Shown here: one piece after another, positions 24,891-40,100 of the stretch
Position numbering within the stretch: the stretch's first letter is position 1
Layout of the letters: every line of letters starts with the position of its first letter
Assembly: GCA_017562135.1 (NCBI GenBank)
Contig: QEYB01001355.1
Coordinates: forward strand, 661,011-725,010
Direction of reading: 5' to 3'
DNA length: 64,000 nucleotides
Origin: Dipylidium caninum
Taxonomy: Eukaryota > Platyhelminthes > Cestoda > Cyclophyllidea > Dipylidiidae
Made by a program: the position numbers and the translations under genes
Notes under the pieces: model-generated
Databases searched by the model: none
What the model was told of the DNA's origin: nothing
The model's input: the letters and a program-made list of their open reading frames with translations, nothing else

Positions 24891-27800
24891 AAGCCTATTG
24901 ACGATTGTGTTTTCTTTTGTTCCACATTGTGAATCCGGACAATGGAGCCCTTCCATTGCGAAAGTGAATTTGACACGGAATAAGAGAATTTCGTGTGTGT
25001 GGATGAGTTTAAAGCAGCAGTGCAAGGAAAGAGGCCGGTGATGCTCGAGAGAGAACGGAAGGACATCATTAACATTAACGATTCTCTTATTTAATAAAGT
25101 TTACTGGCAATCGGAGGAAAAGCGTATTTTGTTGCAATTCAAAATAAAGGGAACCCTCCGGTGGACCCGATGCTTGTGATGACGATTTAAGTGCCACCAG
25201 TTGACACTCCAGCAGGACGCGGATCCAGCTAAGAAGCTTCTGCCGCCATCATGGTTACGTAGGTAACCAAGTGACTGGCATTAAATCTCAAATTAATAAA
25301 AAATTTGGCTGAGATGTTAGGAGGGGTGAAGAGTATTTCTGAAGAAGTTATAATCAGCAAGCGTAGAGGCTGATGAAATGGCACAGTTAATTTATTTGCT
25401 GAGATGTGCACTTTTATGGAGTCAACAGCGGCGCTGTTGGAACAAACTCGCCTCCAAATGCTGCACGACATCGCAAGCCTTGGCGGAAGTATAATTGCGC
25501 CGGTGACCCTTGTTTGCGCCACCTCGGGTGAGTTGAATGGGTGTGGACCGAAAAAGCGGGTCAGAGACTGCCTCACGACGGCTGCGGATCTGCCGAGGGA
25601 TGGGCGACATCCGCATCCCCTGAGCCATGCACTACACCTGACAATGAAGTGGTAATGACCAAGACGTAGCGAAGAGGCGTTTAGGGCTCTCATCACCCCG
25701 ACAGCGCAGACAGGCAGTCCGAGCGTCTTCTCCACCCTAACGAGGCGTGGAGGAGTTGTGGACGCACACTGGTTGAAAGGCTGGATGAAGCAGCTCCGAC
25801 TCCGCCGAAGTTGGAATGAACAAGTCAAAGTCCACGCAACGCTGCCATCAAAAAGTGCTCGTTTTAATCACATGGCATTCTACCCACAGTCTCCGAGCTA
25901 CCACCAATGCTCCTAAGTCTTAGGCCTGCCACCGTCCTCCAAAAAGCTCGATTTCTTAGCTTCCGCAGGTCCTCCTTCTCCTTTTGAGGGGGAAAAGAAT
26001 ACCTTTGGGTCGACATAGACTTGTCGACGTGCGGATAAAAGATCATCCACCAGGTGAAGTCGCATCGGAGGCAGAATGCTGTTGAAAGCGGCAATCTCTC
26101 GTGGCAACTTTGTAGCAGGTCAAATGACCAAGTGCAGCATGGACTTTGAGTTGCCTTGGCTCCTCCGAAAAAAAACCCCACCAATCATCCAGTCTATCTG
26201 TGAATTTTTGCACTTAAGAGAGAAATTTTTGGGTCAAAAAGCACAATGAATTTTGCAGATGAGAAACATAGGCTTTCACACTTTCTAAATATTCTAAAAT
26301 AAGCCTCGTATGAAAAGTCTGGTTATTTGATTCTCAAAAGCCTTGCCTGTTGGGAGAGTTGCCTTCAAAAGCCACAGATACCATCCAACCTCCATTGTGA
26401 TCACCTCCCCTACTTGTCCAGAACTTTTAGCAAAACTGGCGATTCTCGACACCCACCCACCGCCTCCTCCTGGTCCACTCACGGGAAACCATTCCTGATG
26501 TTTCGGTGGCGCTTCTAAGTAGAAAGGAAGGAGGAGGTGAAGGAGGCAGCAGGGAAGTCAACAATGCGCCTCACCACGTGATGCTCAGGTGAAGTTGATG
26601 ACAGTGTGGGTGAACGACAGACGATTGTCCGAAGTGAGAAAGGAGAAGATCAGAAATTTTATACCGAAGGGAAAACACACCCCACACTCACCTTCTTGGC
26701 TTCTACGAAAGAATAAGGGTGATTACTTCCTCAGCTCACTTATTTCATGAAAAGAGAAAGCCAAAAAAGACCACATTCACTTTATCGTCCGCGGTACTCC
26801 CATTAAACTCCCCACAAGTGGTCAAATTCCAGTCGAGTCGTTGCCTCACCCAATTCACTGTTTTCACCCACGCAAATCTGTATAGATGTTAGGTATGGAT
26901 TTACAAACACGCACTTAAATAAACAGCGACAAAATCGAGGAGTGAACACAGGACTAGATGTTGTAATTGGGGGTGTAATGACGATTGGTACACACAAATT
27001 GTGCTGACGTCCATAACCTGGTAAGTGCCTCGCTCCTCCACGATGTTGGGGGCAAACCACGGGACAACCGACATTATTCAAACAGATTCTCTTATTTGCA
27101 TGACATCTAGCCCAATATTCATTTGAGAAATCAACTTTCTCGACGTAGTAAAGTGCTACAATTAATTAATATTCTCTAAATAAAGGCTTTCCACTTATTA
27201 ATTTTTTCTATTAACATTTGTATTCTGAGAAAAAGATGTGGGTTTTGGGCGGCATATGATGAGAAATCCTAGCAAACAAAACCAAAAAAGTGGCAAAATC
27301 ACATTGTTTGTAACGGAGAAAGGAGATTGATCCCCGAAAAAACGGTTGCTCAACGTCTTATATGTTAAAAGGCTTTTTAAAGACGAAACGGTTACCTCTA
27401 CGGCAATGTTGTGATGCGGACTAAACTCGTTGTATTCTTCACACTTTCTAAAAAACCGTGGTGAAGCGGACAGTTTCACCGTCCGGGATATTTGAGGAAA
27501 ACAAGATGTGGCGCCATTGTCCTTGAGGTGTGTTAAAAAATGAGGTAAAATATTCGTACATAATTAACTAGTGGAAAATTAGGAAATAAGTAAAAATTTT
27601 TTAGCATTTTTATGGAACCACTCTCAAAAGTTACTAAGCGCATTGGAGACAACACAAAACGCAGTAATAATTTTTGTTTACTAGTAAAAAATCAATTATT
27701 CGCCCGCTTCTTATGTCTTCACCCAGTGAAACGCTCAAATCACCCGAAACTTCGAATGCCACAAAGAATTGGGTGAGACCTCCGCCTTCACTATCGATTT

Positions 27801-27913
27801 TGAATAGATATTTATCGGTTGTGCACTAATTTTTGTCGCCTTTCCTGCGCCCCAATTTCACGGGAATTCTCGTAACCCTAAACCATCCAACTCATCTCCA
27901 TAGGCAGATTGTG
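24891..27913. other. Intergenic region before the DUF389 gene
   Basis: The minus strand is open for 199 codons at 25229-25828, but the composition is odd and no motif is recognisable. On the plus strand of the same segment, 25404-25527 looks like a possible exon (MESTAALLEQTRLQMLHDIA) ending at a good donor, GGGTGAGT. Neither is called as a gene. AATAAA-containing segments near 24885 and 25090 resemble each other and may be mariner 3' ends. Confidence 0.35.
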
Positions 27914-28061
27914 ATTGGCTGCGGTTTACGCGAAGAGATTTGTCACTTTCTCACTTCTCCTATTGGTCCTCTACGAGTGGCCTTCATTGTCCAATAGGCT
28001 GCGTTAGTCAATCACGGGAGCTGCACAAAGCGATAGGAAAGATCTCTTCCCATCTCATTGG
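27914..28061 (+). promoter_or_regulatory. Cluster of four CCAAT boxes before the DUF389 gene
   Basis: CCAAT cores in either orientation at 27914-27918, 27962-27966, 27991-27995 and 28057-28061, all within 148 bases and 111-258 bases before the ATG at 28172. Multiple closely spaced CCAAT boxes are typical of NF-Y-dependent TATA-less promoters. No TATA box is seen. Confidence 0.55.
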
Positions 28062-28171
28062 TTGCACGTTGTGCAAAGTCAAGTGCCCTCATTCAGTGTC
28101 TAAACTTGGACTAATTTGAGCGTGTGTGCGTGCGGTGCACCGCTGGTTGGCTTTTTCCCTAACCGGGAACC

Positions 28172-31100
28172 ATGTCCTTCCTCATCCGCATTACTGGGCC
28201 TAAGGAAAACAATGAGACTCACCCATCTTCGCCGGGTTCAGCAGCTCTGGAAGAGATGAAAATGGAGGAGGTAAGTGTAAAGGTTTTATAATGCTTGTTA
28301 TCTAAGAAACCAGATTTAATCTGGGTTGTAAACCCATTTACTGCAATATCCCTTGTCACTTACCTCCTATGAAGTTTACTCAATTTGTTTTGAGACGCTT
28401 TTTATAATGACACATACCAGATCAATGTACTGATAATTAAACTTTATTTTTTTCTACAACATTGTATCATTTTTCTATAAGAATGTCTGGTTGTGTAAAA
28501 TGTGGATCTTGAAAATTTTGATGAGTCATTTCTTTGAACCACATTCACTTTAAGCCTGACAATAACAGGACTACAGCATAGCTCAACGGGGCTACTGGTC
28601 GGTGAAACGTTGCGTGGCTCTACCGTACTCAACCCTATTTCCTTTCCAGTACCTCTATGAATCAGGCTTTTGGTGTGAGCAAAATGGTCTTGGTGAAGCG
28701 TAATATCATAATTTATAAACACTGTAAATGAGCCAAACTCTATGTGCTAATGCTTAAGATGGTAATATTCACCACAAAGAGAAAGTCTTTTAATGTCACC
28801 CCCCGGCAAATTTATTCTTCAATAGTGTTGAAGTACTGAACTCCAGGCGGAAGTTCAATTTATGCGCACCCTTCCGTCACTATCTCTAGGAAATGCTCTC
28901 TATTTGTTAAAATTTATGTTTACAATTCAAAATCTCCCAATATTACCTATCTTTCTTTATATACATCGTTACGTTCAATGGCAAGAGGGAATGAATTGCA
29001 ATGTATTTATAGACTTATTCACATCCGTTTTCATGGGCATTTGTGGGTGTTCACACACCTACGTCCATTCTAAATACTGCTGATGTTTAGCGTGGTGACT
29101 AAATAAATAAATAGTTGTCCTTTCCCTTGGGCAAAGAGGCCTATTTCAAGTACTGACGTGCAATGACACTGTCGTAAACTACAGGCAGCCTCTCCTATCT
29201 TTATTTTTTACTTGAGTTAAGTACCTCCTTTCTTGATTGTCTGTGGTAATTTTTGACAACATCGCAATCTTCGAATTCTCTCTTGATACATCGTTTGATC
29301 TGAAAGGAGACGGTAAACTTTAGAATTCTTCCTTCTCAATAACACAAAAGTTGCCGCCTTGGCAGTGGATCTCCACTCAACGCTACTTTGTCATTGTCTT
29401 AACGCAGTTAGCTCTGTGAGCAGGCTATAGGGGCACCCGTATCACCTGAGGCATCATTGTGATGGGCCTGATCAGTATCCTGTTCTAGCCACAAAAATAA
29501 CAACCAGAAATACAATGCGGTAGACAGAATCGTCGCCTCCTTCCTTCACTTAACCTCGCTGTTTCACCTGGAAGGACAGTCTTCCTCGGCGATCACATAT
29601 CATAAGTGGACGCTATTAGGGACTTGCGTGTCTCCCTATAATTTTGCTTTTTTATCCGGTAATTGTTGGATCGAGGGTAATACACTGTCGTTTCCCCTGT
29701 TGGGATATGTTTAAATGGACATATTTTTTTACCTTCGAATCACTTCTGGTTACGTTTAGAATGTCAGTGTCTGGCTCGCCTTGGTTTCAACTCTGTGTTG
29801 TGTAGATCCTCTCCATTTCAGATGAGGACGGTTTTTAATTACAGAGTAATTCTTTTCTGGCAGTACCTGACGATCGCTTGCTCTTAACACTTCCATACAT
29901 CCCTTCTCGGTCTCCACGAAGTTTCCTGAGCTTGATCTGTGTTAAGAATAGACTAAAATTTGATTCAATCGGTCAGACCACTCAGGACTAGTTGTTCATC
30001 TCTATTAATCACTCTTTTAACTCGAGCCTCTTACCTCGTCCTTTACATCCAGCTAATTCATCAGATATTTGTGGAGGAGAACATAGCGCACGACACCTGG
30101 CAGACCAGTAGAAATGGCAAGTATTTTGTGGTAAGTCAATTCGATTCCGTCATTTTTGTCGTGTGTCCATTCGAATGTACTCCAAATTCAATCTTCGAGT
30201 TATCCACGCCCATTAGAACTAGACGTTAGTCAACTCTCATCCTCACTTTGGCGTGATTAAACAAACCTTTACCTAAATGAAGTATTCTGTACACTGAAAG
30301 GCAACTTGACTTGAAGAGCTTCATTTACCCTCATAGTGGAATCAGTCGAGTACGTTTTCGGAATTCTATTTTTTTTTATTTAGTGACCTGTTCAAATGAA
30401 GACAAACATATTTACCACCAGTCTCTTTTGTTTGACAATACAGTTCTTTTTGGTAGACCTACGATTTTTCTTACTTTATAATTGGTCCAACCTGCTTTTG
30501 TAAATCCTGAAAAGTAGGTTATTCATCATTTAGCTGACTTCTTTTTCGTATTCCTTCTACCCGACTAAAATTATACACGTATTTTATCGAAATATCGCTA
30601 ACCCACCAGAACTCGAGTTTTCTCTTCTTCTTTTTCTCAAGTTGTAAAGCATGCATCCACATCTTTTGACAATGCATTTCTCTCTCAGGTTGAATTTCCG
30701 GTGATTGGAAGGGCCTTTGCCGAGAAGATTCTCGATCGGCTATCCTACTACAATGTGGGCAAGACAGAAGACTCAAATATAATGTGAGGAATTGTTGAAC
30801 CACCTCTCCCTGAACCCCTTCCCCCCTCTTTTTTCTCCCCCTTCTCCTCCTCCTCCTCCCCCCCTCCAATGACCTGCCTTCTTCCCCTCTCTAGGGTCAT
30901 CGATCCAGCCGCTCTTGTCTGGAAACGACCCAAGTAGGTACTAGTCGCTGAAAACAACTTGTTTTACCCACTACTAATATTGCCTTTGCAGAGATAAGGG
31001 GGCTCACGACATTCCCATGAAGCATTTCCAAAAATTCGTCAATTCCCTCAAATCTCGCCTCACTGTTGCTCAAGTAAGTTCATTATGAGTGGCACGAGAG

Positions 31101-34100
31101 GCCCTGTATATCTAGAGTGTTTAAACTATAGAGAATCATTCTCGAAGAGTGCTTTCCATCCCCCTTTTTAACCACTATCATGTCAGATTTCCCTGTTCTT
31201 TCCTTTTTTATATTAACCAGATAACTGTTTCTTCCCATTGTTTGAACATCACATCTCCGAAGTGTTTAAACGTGGCTAGGAAAGGGGCTATTTTGCCGGA
31301 ATCATGATTATTCTCGGCACCCTTGGATTCCCTCCGATTTTTGAAGTCCCTCAACTTGCATCTGCGCGTTCTCCAACTGAGATGAAGGTGTCAGGGGTTT
31401 TTCACGACGACTAACGCTATAACGGAATAAATGAAACGCCATTTGGGCTGTTCTTTCATCTTGTCTCACTGTCAAGCCGAGAAGTCTAATCTGAGTTTTT
31501 TTTAGTTTAGCCTTCGATTGAGGTCTGAACTGGTATTCCACAACATTTGATTGGCATCGATTATCTCGATTCCTCTTTCATCTAGGTTTACCACGCCATC
31601 AGTAACCAAGGCAACTTCAACTTCAACTACCTCTGTTTCCTCATCTGTGCTGCCATTGTGGCGGACATCGCCTTGGTCACGGACTCTGCTGCCTGTGTGT
31701 TTGCCAGTATGCTCCTCTCCCCCGTAATGGTGAGTTTTGGGCATGTTTTCAAATCCCACCAGTCGAGGGAACGGTTTTGGGTGTACACTTTAATAAGTTC
31801 ATTACCTCACGGAAGTGTTTTTTAGTCGTCATGAGTTACCCCTGACTTCCCTCTCCTATATCCCCCGTGTTACGTATAGTTAATTAAAACCTACCACGCC
31901 GTCAAGTAACTACAAATTTTGAGTGTTTTGCACTTGCCTGCGTGTTATTGGTTCCATTCCCGCTCATAACGAGTATCCTTCCCACCTCAGCACTTTTCCC
32001 TCCTTAACAGAGACAGTTGTTTTCTCCTCTCTGCCCCGGCTTCCTAAAGTAATCACGGTTATGCGTGAATTAGCACTTTTTCTGATCAACACCATCTCCT
32101 ACCGACAGGGCGCCCTTTCATCTCGTTAGAGTGAAGAGAAGCCTTTGAGTTCCGAGTACGACTCAGTCTTGGGGAAACCTTCACACATTGTTTGACAGGC
32201 ATAAATCACTCGCCTCTCATCCATGTCCTCTTCTCCATGTGACTTTCAGACGCTTATTAAGTCCTAAATTGTATCCGCCTAAAAGTCAGTTGTATACGCT
32301 TTACTTTAGGGTGTTGGAGGGTGAAAATTCAATATAATTGCCTATTTTATGAGCTGTAGTGGTGTATATTCGACAACTCGGATGATTTGATATTTGGTGC
32401 GATAATGGGCTCCCACAGTTCGGTTTGTATATGGTTGATGGTAGGAAAACTTTTGACCCTTTTGCTCGAAATCTTCTCCAATTTCCATCAATCACAATTT
32501 AACTCTTTTTCAGCTAATCCCTCAGCGGTGGTATTGTCGCTTTAATATTCTATCCCTCCTCAAATCCACGCTATATTTCACCTCTTCCCTGACAAATGAG
32601 CCACTAAATCACGCAGAAGTTTAATGACACACGTAGTTAGCATAAGGCGAGTGTAACCTGATATTAGCTGTCTCATTAGCCAACAAACCTCTTATTTAAA
32701 TGTCTGTCAACTTTGTCTTATGGGAGATCAGTCACAATCATACATCACCCTGCTCGGTGACATTTGACTAATGTACTTCGTTTAACCGACTATTTACCAA
32801 TGCCCTCGTAAGTTGGTAATCCCAAGTAGAAAAATCATCTTTACCCCCAAACATACTATTTTCTTATGTCATAAAAAGGAGGCGCTTGTTGCACAATTCT
32901 AGCCAAAAACTGTAATTATGCTAGCATCCGTTACACCCACGCCTTGATGGAAAACATATCCGATTTTGAGTGTCTGTGTTTGTGTGTTTGTATCTGGGCA
33001 TGTGTACACCCTTCCTCCTCCAGGGAAAGTGTATTCCACCAGAGGGAACTGCCACGTTCTGAGGCGCCTTCTTTGCTTTTATGCCTCAACTAGCCTCAAC
33101 TAAAAAAAACTTTTTCATTTGAGGTATTTTCTTCTCACCTTCTCTTTTTTAGGAGCCCATAATGTGTATAATTTTTGGCCTCAGTCTTCGAGAAAAACGA
33201 ATGACCATGAAAGGATTCAGAAATACCTCCGTCTCGCTTGTCATTTGCATCATTGTGGGTGAGTTTTTATAAGGTAAAAAGTCTAGATCAAGATGATATG
33301 AACTGCTTCTACGCTGTGTGTGCTTGTCTGTTACAGGCATCTCGTTTGGCATTCCTGCTCACTTTATCAGCATGTTCCAGGGCATTTCGCCCTACCCGAC
33401 TGGCGAGATGTCAAGCAGGTCTGTGGCATTCCTCTCCGACCCCTTATCTTATTTTCCAACTTATTAAAATGAATTTAACATATCACTGTCGCAAATCTAC
33501 TGTTTACGTTAAGCAACCAATTAGCTAAACAATGTTTACTCAAAATATATTAATGAAATTGTTGGCAAATAAGCTCATCTGTCTGCTCAACAAAGCGTCT
33601 CTTGCCTCCGTATTCAACTATCTCTCTGTCTGTTCCCTGGGCAGCCCTTTGAGCACATGCCTTGCAGACATCGTCCTTCCCGTCTTCTCTTGACTCTCTT
33701 CAAATCGTGACACTGTAGGCCATTTCCACTCCTCTCCGGTCTTATCTTAGTCTTTTTCTTATACCAACTTACGGAAGCTTCACTGGCATCGTCACACCAG
33801 TCTGCGACTGGCTTGGTTGACAGTGGACGCTTGCATGCATGTGTGCGACGTCGTTGGCCCGCTTCTCACCTTCCCACCTTGAAAACTAAGCATCGAGAGG
33901 CCGAGGAGGATGAGAGTTTAGGCATTTTGTTCTCTTTCGACTCGTCTTACCCCGAGTCGAGTGAAAGACGTGCTTCCGTGTAGAGGTGGAGTGATGGGAA
34001 ATACACCATCCGCCGATCCTCACATCGCGTTTGCGTGTGCTGTTCCCACCCCTCCAATTCCACGGCCTCCTCCGATGATAACTTGGGCCTCTTTGGGGTA

Positions 34101-37100
34101 TTCACTCTTCCAGTTGTTCTTTCCCTTCCCTCAAAGTGCTTAGACAAATGCGATTTAAAAGTCTTCCACCTTTGAGGACCTCTAATTTCCCAAATCAATG
34201 CCTAAAAAAAAGGGTTTGTCCAGTTTTATGATTAAATTCTGTAGTATGTTGTCCCAAAACGAATATCACATTTTCCAAATATTTTGTCAGGAAAACAACC
34301 GCGTCCAATTTACGGCTGTTTATACAGATTGGCCAGAAATTCTAGCCACTGTGGACGACATTTAAATCGCTAAATTCTAGATTCTCTTGCTGGTGAAGGG
34401 TAGTTTGTGCTAACACAAAAGACATTGCAACTTCTTCTTTAGTAGAAAATCGTAGGAGCTCAGAAAATTTCCACTTGTACTACCCTTTTGAATGAACGAA
34501 TGCTCGTTATTGAGTGTTATTAATTTAGTTTCTTCCCAAATCACCAGTCCTCGAGGCATAATACCGACGGTAGACGCTGATTTCGGCATGAATTTTGCGT
34601 AAAGGAGTTCTGAACCCTCATAGACGATCTCGACTGCCCTCCTGCAGAGGGGATTGTTAAGTAACCTTATTTCTGTCAATGAATTACACGGACGAAAGCA
34701 TGGATATTGTCATGATCCTTTCTTAGACTGTCCATCGAATAAGGTTTTTGCGACACTACACATTTATTTATAGTCATGCCGTCGGTGATGTCAACGACTT
34801 CTACTCGGTCATCGTACCCCTATTTATGGTGATAATATCATCATCATTCATCATCGTGTCATGGAATATCTCCTTTTGATCTTGTCATTTTCAGCTTATT
34901 TGACACCTCAAAATCGAAATGTGTTAAGGTTATTTTGATATTTGAGGAGGAATGCAGTGATATTTTTGCTCCCAACTCTGTCCACTTGTCATTTATTTGT
35001 GCACTATTCACAAAGTTGTATGTTCCTTCTACTTCCTCCCTCACAGAGGCGAAGCAAAAGCTCTCATCGCCTCAGTCATTGTGGCCGCCGCCTCCGGGGT
35101 GAGCGTGTCCTTCGCCATCCTCTCCAACAGTCTCGCGGCGATGATCGGAAACGCCATCTCCCTCTCCCTCCTCCCGCCCTCCGTCAACTGCGTAAGCCTA
35201 CTTCTGACTCCATTTGCCTTTCCATCAAACCATTTCGCCACCAACAAGGTCTATCTTCCACAACTAACTGCTCCTTCCATGCTACTTTTCCCTATTTCCG
35301 CTTACCCAACAGATCAGTTTGTAATGCTCTGAGCCGAGCTATATTTTGCCAAGTGATTATGTGCAAATAGGGATATGCACATAGAAGCATTTGTCCACAA
35401 ATAGCTGAAGTCGAATGTACTTCTTGGGGCTCGCAGTGCCGGCCGTAATGGAATCAGTGGCCAATGATTGTCCGAAGGTCCATTGCACAGTCAGGAATGG
35501 GAGGTTTGGCAGTAACATAAGCCTCGTTATACGATCACGTGGACTTGCCTATTCCTCAAATCACACCCGATTGTAACCTTTCTTGTCAAATGTCAATCCC
35601 CTTTTTATGCACGTATTAAACGCGTTCTGGGGATTCATGTGCATCAAAACGGCAACCAAACGGCTGACTGTCGAATCGACTGGCAGTTCGGTGTGAAAGC
35701 ATCACAAGATTGACAATGACTTTAACAATAACAGGCCTGTGTTCGATGACTGGGAGGAGGTCGGGACGACCATAGTTCGTTCTCACAACAAACATTCAGT
35801 GTGGCCTCGAAGAGAGTTTTACTGCCTTCGTACTTGTATCCGAATTGGCCCCTTAACGTTAGCTCGGGACTGTGGAGGCATCGGCCGAGATTTGTTGCTA
35901 CGCCTCCGATGACTTGGTCTGGTGGAAAAGCAACATTTCGGACGGAATTTAAGTTTAAACGTAAAATACTTTTGAGTATCGTGGCCTCGGGTTATATCAA
36001 AACAAAACCACTTTCGTGTAAAGAGTAATTTGGATGAGAGAAATGTGAGACGATATTTGTTCCTCTCCCGCTGTCCGGCAGTGTCTAGACTGTGACTATC
36101 ATCAGCGACTTCCTCAGATGATTAAGAAGAGAATTAACCAACATTACCAGTATCCAGTCCATACCTTCCGTCTCCTTTTTGCCTTATATCCAGAAGTTCT
36201 TGAATAATCGGATGCTCTGCACATATATGCCTTTGAGAGATAATTCCCAAATCTGCAGGAGTTAAACTTTTCCAGAATATGACCACAGTTCGAGATGGGC
36301 CCTGAATATTTCTAGTACTTCTTCGTTGCTCCAATATTGCGTGAAATTCTGAATATATGTGAAAAAGCCATGGGCGTCACACATATGTGACTTCGACAAG
36401 GGGCTTAAGGTCGTGCCAGTACTTGGTCCTACGCATAGTCCATTGTATCAGTTCAAGACTTTAGAACATATTCTCCAAACTTGGAGCGCTATTAGCTGCT
36501 TTCTTTTAAGTCTTAGCTACTGCTTAAGGTGGAATTGCTAACCTCACAACTCGAGCACCACATGGAATAGTGAGAATGTTGATTTTCCCTTAGTCCAGAC
36601 ATTATCTCGTCTGACCTGAATCATGATCGGGATGTCTGGATCATCCCTTTTTACTGTCACCTTGACCTTCTTCGTTCGAATCAGCAACTTTTCGGAGTCA
36701 GCCTCGCCATGTCCGACTGCAAACTGATTAAAGGTCAAAGAATCCCTCCTCCGGCATACATGTCATAAAGTCCAAAATATCGCTCATTTATATTTCCTGA
36801 TGGCTTTTTCGTCAACATGTTTATCCCCTCAGTTATTCCACTCTCCGGAGGCCGCTTTAATTAAACTCCTTGTTGTGTGTCCAGAAATACTTTGTTGAGA
36901 AAGATAATGCAGCCTATTGTCCGCGTAGAATAAAAATATTTTATATCCTACCAAGTTTCTCTTTCCTACTTAATCTTGACAATTGCCCCATTATTCTCTC
37001 TTATATGTCTACAACACGATTAAATTGTAGGATTAGTGACTTGGCTGGGCCCACTTGGACGTCATCCATTGATAGAGATAAAGTGAAACACACAAGCGGA

Positions 37101-40100
37101 GCGTTTTACTTCACAAGGTAAAAGCTTCTGCCTCTCTTTTCAGGGTCAATTCTTCCTCCTCGCCGTGATTGCCCTCATCGACCGTCCCTACGTCATGGTG
37201 CGTTGTCTTCCCCTCGCCCCACCGACCCACGCCTCGAGAATTTGACAGCTCGCCGTCAAAGGGCGCTGCTCTCATTCCACATCCATGCAGCCATCCTCCC
37301 CTCTCCAGCCCCCCACTTGATAGTAGGCCGGAGTAGTCGCCCCAACAATGGGGGCATAAGTCATAAAAGCCCCACGCCGTAGACCACAGTCTCATCATTT
37401 CTCCGCCCCCGCCTCCGCCTCCGGGAAGGCAGTAGTTGATGGGCGATGTGACTTTTAGGATGGGGAGGCTGGTGGATTCGCCTCGAATGCTGTGTCTGGT
37501 AAAGAGCACATCCACTGCCCTCGATTTATTTTGATTGACGGGTTTTTACGCAGTTGTTGGTGCACACTTCCATGCATCCTCACATCCATTTGAGCGAATC
37601 AACAATCTTTTATGTGCCCCCCTTCCAATTTGACCTTCTGCCCCATTTCCAACCATCTGCTTCACCATGTTATTGCGAACTTTGCCTTAATCCTCGGTGC
37701 GATTTTCAAATTTCTCGCCAATTCCTCCCTATCCATCCTCTGCATACCCTAGTGGCTCTTATCAGTTAACACGGACAGGCAGTGTAGGCATTAAGTCTAC
37801 TACCGACTATACTCGTATGGTAACTAGGCCTTGTTGTTTTGCGAATCCGATGATTAAACTGTCGATCATGTGGTTTGACATGTGATATCTTAAGTCAGCA
37901 CATTCACTCTCGACCCTTGTTCCCAGTTTAAGTCGTTTTGAAGATAAGAAAATGCTCCAACCCTGTTAATTTCGAAGTGAATGGGACCGGGTGAGACTCC
38001 TCCCATTCCAACTGCGCTGTCAAGACGATTTTCCATCACCATCCAAATGGGGGCTATCTTGGAAACGCGGGTTCAGAAGTGGCACTCGTAAACTATTCAT
38101 TTTTTGTTTTTTTTTTTCGTTAAAAGAATGCATTAGCATATAACACCTTGACCTCAAAGTAGACACATTTTTATTAGGGTTAGGAGATTGTAAAGACCTC
38201 CCGGTGGCCTGATATTTCAGGCAATTGAATAAATCTGGATGACATTACATGGTGATTAGCAGAGGAATGCTAAAATCTGGTTAAAGTGGTGCATTCGATG
38301 GCAACCAAACGGAGCATCACGTTGTCACTTCTCACCGAGGCGGTCCCCCCTGCCCTCTTTTCTCCCATTTTTGATGGCTACACTGAGACTGTTGTGCAAT
38401 CACTTTTCCCTGTTTTTACCAAGTTTATTTCTTTGGGTATGTCGATATTCGGCAATTCCGCAAAGAATCGTAAATACGTCCCCCTTGGGACGCAAATAGC
38501 AGTTGAAGCGTTTGTCTAACTGACATAAGTGCTGTGTTTATAAATTTTCACTGAACGCTGTGGCATTATGACCATATCCATTGCCTCCCTAGCTTTTTTT
38601 CACCAATTCCCTGTCCACTTCGACCTTTCTCCATTCTGTTATGTTAATTACTGCGAATTCGCAACGACGTGAACCGCCTGATCGCTATCTGGGAAGTGTT
38701 GAGACTTTCGGATGTTCTCTTGGTACGACTCGGCACTCACACAAATTAAACTGTCGTCTCTTGAGCGCATCCTCAATTTGTTGACGACTTGGAGTGATAC
38801 TTGAACTTTGACCGTGCAACAGTCTCTTACTGGCACCGACCGCAGTAACTTTGACTCGTCTCCTAGTCCCTTTACAGGTCTCTCCTTCTAATCAGTAGTA
38901 AAATAGTGGACTTCTTCATATAGGAAACTTTAAGTTCCAATTGGAATAAGCCTTAATTGCTTTGACTCTTTATTTTCAACACTCCCGACATTGGCATCCG
39001 GATGATGGGAGAGTTGGTTTATGTCATCTCTAATAATTCCCTTAACATTTTATGTACGAGCGGGCGGACTCCTTCGCGCCTCGTGTAGGAAAGACAGCTT
39101 GAGACGAGTCGAGGGCACAGTCGCCTCACGTTATTACTCTATTTGAGGCAGTAAAATTAGGGGACGACACTCGCACTGGCGAAGTTGTGAGTAGTATGTT
39201 CGCCGACGAGAAAGTGCAGCTGAAATTCTTTCCAAGGCTAGGGCGAACAATGCCCCGGAGATCGTGTAGTATTTTGGGGTGTGAAGGCTGGTGAAAACAT
39301 AGGAGAAGCACTAGGTGTGTGAGTTAAACCTCTCAACTGTGCTTCAAAACTTCCCGGACCCGTGCACTTGGCTTTACCCTAAAAGGCTTAAATTTCATCG
39401 CCTCACGAAAATTACTTCTACGCTAATGCTATTCACTTTGTGCATTTTCTTATTCGTGTCAACTTGCACAGAAGAGAGGCTTGTTTAAACCTCAGAAAGC
39501 ACTTAAAATGACATCGTCGGTTTGGAGATGAGACGAGCAAAGAAATGAACTGAATCTTTTCGAGGCTTTTCGTAATGAACGAACCCCCCTCCCCCCCCTC
39601 TCTCCACCTTCTTTCTCCTCAACACTGCAATTGCTCGTGCTCCGCACTGCTTTATTATTCGTGGCAGTAAGTGGTGTTGACGTTGGACCTGCTCTTGAAT
39701 TGAATATTTAACATTTACCATGTGCCTCGCGCCTAATCGCCTCGGCTGTAACCGCCACCCACGCAGAAGATGACGGGACTGAGTGAGGCCACTTCGTGTC
39801 ACTTGACGTGAATCACATCCACCGTCGCGGTGCTCTGATAGATGGGCGATTTTATGTCGCAGATCGCGTGAGTCGCGAGGCTAATGGCATTCCATTGGAT
39901 TCACATTCTCCCACAGTACAAAAGTAAGTCGCAACTGCGCTAATTTCCCACCCCCTGTCTACAATAAATCCACTCAGCGGTGATGAAACGAGTCAGCTCA
40001 GTTCGAAAGTTGACGTCTTGTGCGATAGTCTTTCAGGTTAAGTCGGATATTTTTAAGATATCATCCCTGTCGCTGTGTAGTCAATGTCTCTGCTAGCTTC

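Noticed and set aside
25229..25828. 199-codon minus-strand open frame as a gene
   Set aside because: No initiation context, motif or splice structure; the opposite strand has a better exon-like segment.
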